A stretch of 23,935 nt of DNA from DATBED01 sp035480695. GTDB lineage: Bacteria > Patescibacteriota > Saccharimonadia > Saccharimonadales > UBA4665. Of this stretch, positions 19,659 through 23,935 are shown in pieces. Location: NCBI GenBank assembly GCA_035480695.1, contig DATIHM010000093.1, positions 1 to 23,935 on the forward strand. Reading direction: 5' to 3'. The position numbers and the translations under genes were made by a program. The stretch's first letter is position 1. Each line of letters starts with the position of its first letter. The notes under the pieces are model-generated. The model made no database searches. It saw nothing but the letters and a program-made list of their open reading frames with translations, and had not been told where the DNA came from.

Positions 19659-21482
19659 ATGAAAAGCATAAAGAATCAACAGATAAAAGTTAACGTACCG
19701 ACTGTCAGAATTATGCATAATCAACGACACATATCGGCAAAAGCATTGGTATGCTTTGTGGTCGGTTTTGGAATTATAGGGAGCGTCCTCTCGTGGCGCT
19801 CTTTTGCGGCAGTACCCGTGGTAGCCAGCCTAGAAGGTGAGCAGATGACGCCGGTTAGTGGAAGCACTGTTATAGCTGATGCGGCCGCTTCAGGTGGTAA
19901 GACAATGGAAATAACAAAGGATGCCACCGTATCTGCTGCCATAAATCTACCAAGTGCTGCCAATAGCGTAACGGTAACGGCGCGGGCAGACCAATGTAGT
20001 GGTTCACCTACGCTAGCAGTCGCTCTAGATGGTATTGCTGCAGAGGCCACGACAGCAGTTAGTTCTACGACATATTCTGCCTATTCGGCTACTAAAAGTT
20101 TTTCGAGCGGAATGCACACCCTAAGCATAACCGGCGCTAACTTGGGGCAGGTACAAAAAGGTAATTCTAAGCATGCCTGTGTCCGCAATCTGTATATAGA
20201 CGTCACCACGTTCTATGGTATGGCACCACCGGTTCCCACTGTAACATTAACCGCTAACCCAGTTGCGGTAACTCCGGGCGGTGAGACCACCTTGAGCTGG
20301 AACGCTACGAACGCAACTAGTTGTAGTGCACCCTGGACCAATGCAACAGGTACAAGTGGCACCCAGATCATATCTCCCAGCGCGACGAGTACGTACATCA
20401 TAACGTGTACGGGTTCGGGGGGCAGCGGCTCCAACTCAACCACGGTCACGGTGAATGCGACCAATGCAGTGGTAGTGCCGTCCACTATCGCAAGTGACTG
20501 TTCGGTAGACGTAACGTCCGCTCTACTCAGTTGGATCGGTACTGTACCCGATAATTCAACCTTAGCCTTCGGAAGTGGAAAGTGTTACCGAATTGAAGGT
20601 ACGGTAGAGCTGCGTGGGCGTAGTGGACTGACATTTGAAGGTAATGGTTCGACATTCAAGTCATTCAACCCCATGACGTCAGGTAGTGCGACCGATGACC
20701 AGCGGGCAATGTTCCGGGTAATCGGTTCTAGCAATATGGCCTTTAAAGACATGACGATCATTGGTTCGTATACCCATGGTGGTACTCTCGATAGCACCAT
20801 CCAGCACGCGCATGGCATAGACATCCGGGGGACAAGCGCTGAGGTTGCTAATACCAATATCAGTAACGTCGCCGGTGACTGCGTCTATTTCGGGCTCGGT
20901 TACGATAATGTCACGCGCTCCTCAGGTAGTTACCATGACTCGACTTGTGCTAACATCGGTCGCAATGGCTTGGCGGTCACAGCTGCCAATAACTTTACGG
21001 CCCAGCGCAACACGATTAGCAATGTCGGCTTCGATGCCTTCGACGTTGAACCAAATGTAGGCTCATACACTACCACCAGCGGCTGGGGCTCCAACAATAT
21101 TACTATCGATAGTAATACCATCCAGGGGTACTACCGCCTGTACGCCTACTCGATTGTTACCAATGCGCCCAACATCGGTGAATCATTCACTAATAATAAG
21201 ATTGTTAGTAATGGGCTACGCGTAGGTATTGTTAACCCGACGGGTGCTTCGGTACGGGCAAGCAATGTCACCATATCGGGTAACACTGCCGATACGCCGA
21301 CCTGGTCACCAGCCATTGAGTCACATCTCGTTGATGTCCTAAATATAACAAACAATACCATTCCGATGAGCGGCGGCACCATGGCCACAGCCGATAGCTC
21401 CTGCAAAGTGAACGTATCGGGCAATACGTTCACGGGCGGAACGACCCAGTTCACCAATACTAATCCAACCAGCGGCTGTTAG
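19659..21482 (+). CDS. Secreted right-handed beta-helix protein with carbohydrate-binding-like and Ig-like modules
   Basis: 607 residues. A basic N-terminus and a hydrophobic stretch (about 28-45), then SFAA, form a signal peptide or anchor. Residues 55-180 (SLEGEQM..., VTARADQC..., HTLSITGANL) resemble calcium-type carbohydrate-binding modules (CBM35/36/60-like). Residues 197-270 (VTLTANPVAVTPGGETTLSWNAT...) are an Ig-like linker common in surface proteins. Residues 290-600 show Asn/Ser/Thr-rich short strands (ITIDSNTI, FTNNKIVS, VTISGNTAD, LNITNNTI) of a parallel beta-helix, as in polysaccharide lyases and phage tail spikes. It may bind or cut a host or matrix glycan, but catalytic residues cannot be assigned. 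It is one of few plus-strand genes, with weak ribosome site and looser codon use, so it may be acquired. Confidence 0.88.
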   Translation: MKSIKNQQIKVNVPTVRIMHNQRHISAKALVCFVVGFGIIGSVLSWRSFAAVPVVASLEGEQMTPVSGSTVIADAAASGGKTMEITKDATVSAAINLPSAANSVTVTARADQCSGSPTLAVALDGIAAEATTAVSSTTYSAYSATKSFSSGMHTLSITGANLGQVQKGNSKHACVRNLYIDVTTFYGMAPPVPTVTLTANPVAVTPGGETTLSWNATNATSCSAPWTNATGTSGTQIISPSATSTYIITCTGSGGSGSNSTTVTVNATNAVVVPSTIASDCSVDVTSALLSWIGTVPDNSTLAFGSGKCYRIEGTVELRGRSGLTFEGNGSTFKSFNPMTSGSATDDQRAMFRVIGSSNMAFKDMTIIGSYTHGGTLDSTIQHAHGIDIRGTSAEVANTNISNVAGDCVYFGLGYDNVTRSSGSYHDSTCANIGRNGLAVTAANNFTAQRNTISNVGFDAFDVEPNVGSYTTTSGWGSNNITIDSNTIQGYYRLYAYSIVTNAPNIGESFTNNKIVSNGLRVGIVNPTGASVRASNVTISGNTADTPTWSPAIESHLVDVLNITNNTIPMSGGTMATADSSCKVNVSGNTFTGGTTQFTNTNPTSGC

Positions 21483-21490
21483 GCTAAATA

Positions 21491-21525
21491 AAGAAATGTC
21501 TCGCAAAAGGACATTTCTTTATTTT
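21491..21525 (+). terminator. Terminator of the beta-helix gene
   Basis: A 10-bp perfect stem AAGAAATGTC / GACATTTCTT (loop TCGCAAAAG) is followed by a T-rich tail, 8 nt after the stop codon. A hairpin with the same ATGTC/GACAT core lies beside tRNA-Glu at 22404-22424. Confidence 0.85.
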
Positions 21526-21542
21526 GTGACCTCACGGGGAAT
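21526..21542 (-). repeat. 17-bp copy of the tRNA-Glu 3' end (att-like)
   Basis: GTGACCTCACGGGGAAT is identical to 22329-22345, which covers the T-arm half, acceptor 3' strand, discriminator and first CCA base of tRNA-Glu. The orientation is the same, 803 bp apart. This is how integration at a tRNA 3' end leaves its mark. No integrase lies in between. Confidence 0.7.
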
Positions 21543-21808
21543 ATAGCTTCTCGCCGGGCAATCTTTTTCTTTTAGCGTAAGGTTTGCTCGGGTTCGGCAT
21601 AGGTTTGCGCTCATCGCGCAAACAGCGAACTCTTCCATTCGCTTCTCGCGTAAATTAGCCATATAAAAAGCCCCAGCTTTTACTGAGGCATTTTATTTAG
21701 GAACTACCTAACTTCGAATTGGAACCATATCCTTGGGGAGATCAATGAATGATACGACCTATTGAGGGGTGTACCGCTACTAGAGACCATTCCTGCAGGG
21801 AGCTGAGT
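21543..21808. other. Non-coding stretch with paired hairpins
   Basis: No gene is seen here. Two adjacent perfect hairpins occur: GTTTGCGC/GCGCAAAC (21603-21623) and AGCGAA/TTCGCT (21624-21643). AGGTTTGC or AAGGTTTGC occurs twice just before and at the first hairpin. It may be a small RNA, a recombination site or a decayed gene. The terminator at 21665-21689 belongs to the gene that follows on the minus strand. Confidence 0.45.
21665..21689 (-). terminator. Terminator of the 144-aa gene
   Basis: On the minus strand GCCTCAG / CTGGGGC (7 pairs, one G-T; loop TAAAAG) is followed by five T. It lies about 120 nt after the stop of the hypothetical gene. Confidence 0.75.
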
Positions 21809-22243
21809 CTATCCGTCTTGCCGTAAACTCTCGTACTCTTCGAGCGAACCTATAAGGATTTTTATGGTAGCCGGGGGCGGTAAGTGTCTGTAGCTATATT
21901 CGTATGCTTCTGGGTCAAGGTTTTTGTCAAGCAGGTTCGCCAAAGCAATTCGACACATACCAAGGACGGCAGGAACTTCGTGGTCATACATTAACGCGAC
22001 GCGACGGTCACCATAGCCAAGTTCTTCCATCCTATCGAATAGAGGCTTATCATCAAAGCGTTCGATTTCCGGAATAGCTAACCAGAACCCCTCGTCGGAA
22101 GCGACGTCTAACACTTTTGCAACCAAGTACGCATAGGTCGCGTCGGTATCTCTATGGCTGCCGGGAACTTCATAGCCCATTAAGTTGAATTCAATGCCAA
22201 AGCTAGGGTGTTTAATCATAGAGGATATTGGGTATTTGTGCAC
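21809..22243 (-). CDS. Hypothetical protein between the tRNA-Glu repeats
   Basis: 144 residues from GTG 22243, or 136 from ATG 22219; neither has a good ribosome site. It is acidic and soluble-looking, with no membrane segment: IEFNLMGYEVPGSHRDTDATYAYLVAK, then a DEGFWLAIPEIERF stretch, and a helical end (TIKILIGSLEEYESL). A promoter TTGCAA-17-CACAAT is possible upstream. I do not recognise the family. It is the only gene in the 0.8-kb segment between tRNA-Glu and the copied tRNA end, so it may be cargo of a small or decayed integrated element. Defence, immunity or regulation would all be guesses. Confidence 0.7.
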   Translation of the reverse strand: MHKYPISSMIKHPSFGIEFNLMGYEVPGSHRDTDATYAYLVAKVLDVASDEGFWLAIPEIERFDDKPLFDRMEELGYGDRRVALMYDHEVPAVLGMCRIALANLLDKNLDPEAYEYSYRHLPPPATIKILIGSLEEYESLRQDG

Positions 22244-22326
22244 GCTCTGTCGATAATTTAGCTATTGTGACACCTTTAAGAGCGAATTGCAATCTCGGGG
22301 GGAGTGGCATTGAAAGATAAGCGAAA

Positions 22327-22401
22327 TGGTGACCTCACGGGGAATCGAACCCCGATTGCCAGGATGAAAACCTGGTGTCCTAGCCGTTAGACGATGAGGC
22401 C
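22327..22401 (-). tRNA. tRNA-Glu (TTC)
   Basis: Cloverleaf on the minus strand: acceptor GGCCTCA / TGAGGTC (one G-T), D-arm with GTCTAACGGCTAGGAC, anticodon stem CCAGG / CCTGG with loop TTTTCAT (anticodon TTC), and T-arm CGGGG-TTCGATT-CCCCG. Discriminator A and CCA are encoded. Its last 17 bases are repeated at 21526-21542. Confidence 0.97.
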
Positions 22402-22403
22402 GT

Positions 22404-22425
22404 AAAATGTCTTGCGGACATTTTT
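22404..22425 (+). terminator. Hairpin beside tRNA-Glu
   Basis: AAAATGTC / GACATTTT (8 bp, loop TTGCG) followed by T on the plus strand, directly upstream of the tRNA. It could block antisense transcription. In the tRNA direction it would be part of the precursor. Confidence 0.45.
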
Positions 22426-22481
22426 GTGGGCACGAGCTAAGCGTCGTTAGTACAACTAAGTAAGCTTATCATAACAGAGGT

Positions 22482-22520
22482 GAAATTAAAATCTCCCCCT
22501 ACCCCACCTAGAGGGAGATT
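22482..22520 (-). terminator. Terminator of the LVNTGPG surface-protein gene
   Basis: On the minus strand AATCTCCC / GGGAGATT (8 bp, plus an inner CTA/TAG after one mismatch) is followed by TTTTAATTTC. It lies about 100 nt after the stop of the gene at 22618. Confidence 0.75.
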
Positions 22521-22617
22521 CGATTTGAAGATTTTTGTTTCAGAGCGGTCAGTCAGTGCTCGTAAACTTCTATTACCGTAGCACAAAACGCGGTTTCACG
22601 CTAGTGCTTATCCACAG

Positions 22618-23850
22618 TTACTGGCGGTTCAAGCGGCGGGCCAGGATGCGGCGGTAAGCGGCGGTGCTAGCGACGCTGACGACTGCAAACAGGCCGGCGA
22701 CACTACCAGGGCCGGTGTTGACCAGGCTGGTCGGAGGCGTCGTCATTGAAGGAGGCGTGCTCGGAGGTGTCGACGGCGGCGGCGTGATGTGCGGTGGTTG
22801 GTTTGGCACGAAGCTTACCTGCTCGGCACAGACGCTGTTCGGGCCACCCGACGTGATGGTCTTGCCGTTGATGTCGGTAAAGGTTACCAGTGCTGAGACC
22901 AGGAAGCTACCCGGTGAGCCAGGCAGCTGGTGCGATTGGCCGACTACTCCATTCGAGTTAGTGAAAGTACTGCTCTTGTTGTCACCCCAGTTGACCACGA
23001 CGTTCTTGAAGTTGGCGTTGGTAGCCGTGAACTTGAACTGGTTGATGGTGACTTTGCGATCCTCGGTAGCCGACAGGGTGAACAGGTCACAAGTGGCTGC
23101 GACTGATGGTGGTGGAGGCGTTTCCTTCTGGACCTTTATGGTGTAGACGACTACGATGCGGAAGTCCCAGCAGCCCCACTCGTCGCTGCTGCCCCAGATC
23201 GGGCTACCCAGCTTGATGGTCGAGTTGACCGTGCTGTCAGACAGATTGCCGAAAGTGGTCTGGTTGACGTTGTTGTTGTAGTGGACTGAGTTAGCGACCA
23301 GAGTCAGTTTAACCGGTTGACCGTTACAGTTAAGGGTCGTGCTGTCGCTGGCGCTGGCAGCATTTGAGGCGCTGACAGTGCTGCTGAACTGGAATTTGTT
23401 GTTCGTGGTGTTAAGCGGAGCTGATGTAGCCAGCTTGACGTTGTGGGCTACGGCTGAGCCGCTGCCGTTGTCGTTGAACTGTGCTTCGGCGTTGTTGTGG
23501 ACGTAAGTCCAAACATCGAACTCGTCGCCGGCGCTGCAGGCTGAGGTCAGGTTGTCGACCAGCATCGGGTTAGCTGAACCGACCGGGTTGTCGCTACTAT
23601 GGTTGCGGATGCGGACGAAGTTTGGCTCGTCGCCCAGCGGGCTGTTTCCCTGGCTCGACAACAGAGGTGTGGTGATGCCACAGATGTTATTGAAAACCGG
23701 TGTCTGCGACGTCTGGAAGTTGCCGCTCGGGTCGTATTGGAAGCAAGCGATGGCGCTGGCGTTGCCGCCCAGGCCGCCCATGATGAGGGCGATGGCGACT
23801 GCTGCCGAGGCGCCGATACTGGCACCGATTAGTTTGCTAAAACGTTTCAT
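22618..23850 (-). CDS. Secreted surface protein with LVNTGPG C-terminal anchor
   Basis: 410 residues. The frame extends to a GTG at 23871, but I choose ATG 23850, since AAGGAG lies 8 nt before it. Signal peptide MKRFSKLIGASIGASAAVAIALIMGG..., probable cleavage after NASA. The mature part is Asn/Ser/Thr-rich. It has a large beta-rich domain (about 40-245, with CSAGDEFDVWTYVHNNA and several Cys), a PKD-like segment (about 255-340, FKNVVVNWGDNKSSTFTNS), and a Pro/Thr-rich stalk (PPPSTPPSTPPSM). It ends LVNTGPG, a hydrophobic stretch and RRILARRLNRQ. This is a wall- or membrane-anchored adhesin-like protein. Many Saccharibacteria seem to have proteins of this make-up, from memory. The tail matches that of the 117-aa protein at 19028. 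Confidence 0.88.
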   Translation of the reverse strand: MKRFSKLIGASIGASAAVAIALIMGGLGGNASAIACFQYDPSGNFQTSQTPVFNNICGITTPLLSSQGNSPLGDEPNFVRIRNHSSDNPVGSANPMLVDNLTSACSAGDEFDVWTYVHNNAEAQFNDNGSGSAVAHNVKLATSAPLNTTNNKFQFSSTVSASNAASASDSTTLNCNGQPVKLTLVANSVHYNNNVNQTTFGNLSDSTVNSTIKLGSPIWGSSDEWGCWDFRIVVVYTIKVQKETPPPPSVAATCDLFTLSATEDRKVTINQFKFTATNANFKNVVVNWGDNKSSTFTNSNGVVGQSHQLPGSPGSFLVSALVTFTDINGKTITSGGPNSVCAEQVSFVPNQPPHITPPPSTPPSTPPSMTTPPTSLVNTGPGSVAGLFAVVSVASTAAYRRILARRLNRQ

Positions 23851-23880
23851 TGATATGCTCCTTAATCTCACTTAGTTCGC

Positions 23881-23935
23881 TTATGCACCCGGTTGCCCGC
23901 GGTCTATACCTTTGGAAGGTGGTGGTGGAGGTGGA
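23881..23935 (-). CDS. Possible C-terminal end of a Pro-rich protein (partial)
   Basis: The minus-strand frame entering from the window edge reads a proline run, then SKGIDRGQPGA and a TAA at 23883-23881. Pro-rich ends and stalks occur in the neighbouring surface protein, so this may be the end of another one. The piece is too short to be sure. About 30 nt separate it from the next gene. Confidence 0.3.
   Translation of the reverse strand, partial: PPPPPPSKGIDRGQPGA

Noticed and set aside
23851..23871. GTG start at 23871 for the LVNTGPG protein
   Set aside because: The AAGGAG ribosome site lies inside this extension; ATG 23850 gives a normal signal peptide.
1..23935. Alternative genetic code (TGA = Gly), as in Gracilibacteria
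   Set aside because: rsmA, tpiA and the 407-aa gene end at TGA at the expected family length or overlap point, so TGA is a stop.
1..23935. CRISPR array, insertion sequence or prophage genes
   Set aside because: No regularly spaced repeats, transposase, integrase or phage structural gene was found; only the 17-bp tRNA-end copy hints at mobility.

Overview
The window looks like a piece of chromosome from a small-genome bacterium, most likely a member of Candidatus Saccharibacteria (TM7, Patescibacteria). This is an inference from four things. There is an RpfB-type gene beside rsmA, as in Actinobacteria. Two surface proteins end in the same LxNTGPG tail. A DUF6325-type gene is present. Promoter-like -10 boxes often sit within about 10 bases of start codons, suggesting leaderless mRNAs. 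TGA is used as a stop (rsmA, tpiA, the 407-aa gene), so the code is standard. Almost everything lies on the minus strand.

1-2.7 kb (minus): homocysteine S-methyltransferase and methionyl-tRNA synthetase form an operon. In front of it is a consensus promoter, a 23-codon reading frame with a Met-rich cluster (MMMPMCM), a 12-bp antiterminator pairing and an intrinsic terminator. This reads as ribosome-mediated attenuation by methionine and is the most interesting item in the window. A tRNA-Val(CAC) lies upstream of it.

2.7-3.4 kb (plus): a three-gene cassette with a DUF6325-like protein, a 24-aa basic peptide and a two-helix membrane protein. 3.4-9.4 kb (minus): GH37 trehalase, a complex terminator, an RRM RNA-binding protein, a YCII-domain protein, an AbrB-like regulator overlapping a DHA2 drug exporter, a membrane-anchored FKBP isomerase, a hypothetical protein, a frameshifted two-helix membrane gene, and tmRNA (ssrA) with an unusual T-loop and discriminator.

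9.4-19.4 kb (minus): a MarR regulator, rsmA, an RpfB-like cell-wall enzyme, pcrA, a membrane-anchored protein, and the glycolytic block tpiA-pgk-pyk. Gene order in the direction of transcription is pyk, pgk, tpiA, 407-aa protein, pcrA, rpf, rsmA, marR, followed by ssrA. Spacings are short, so much of this may be co-transcribed, with extra internal promoters.

19.4-23.9 kb: an accessory-looking surface region. It holds a small LGNTGPG-tailed protein, a 45-codon ORF, a large secreted beta-helix protein with a carbohydrate-binding-like module (plus strand), a 0.8-kb segment bounded by tRNA-Glu and a 17-bp copy of its 3' end, and a secreted LVNTGPG-tailed protein. The RpfB-like protein, the beta-helix protein and the two tailed proteins together suggest an envelope active in cell-wall remodelling and adhesion. 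The remaining genes supply energy (lower glycolysis, trehalose hydrolysis) and translation quality control.
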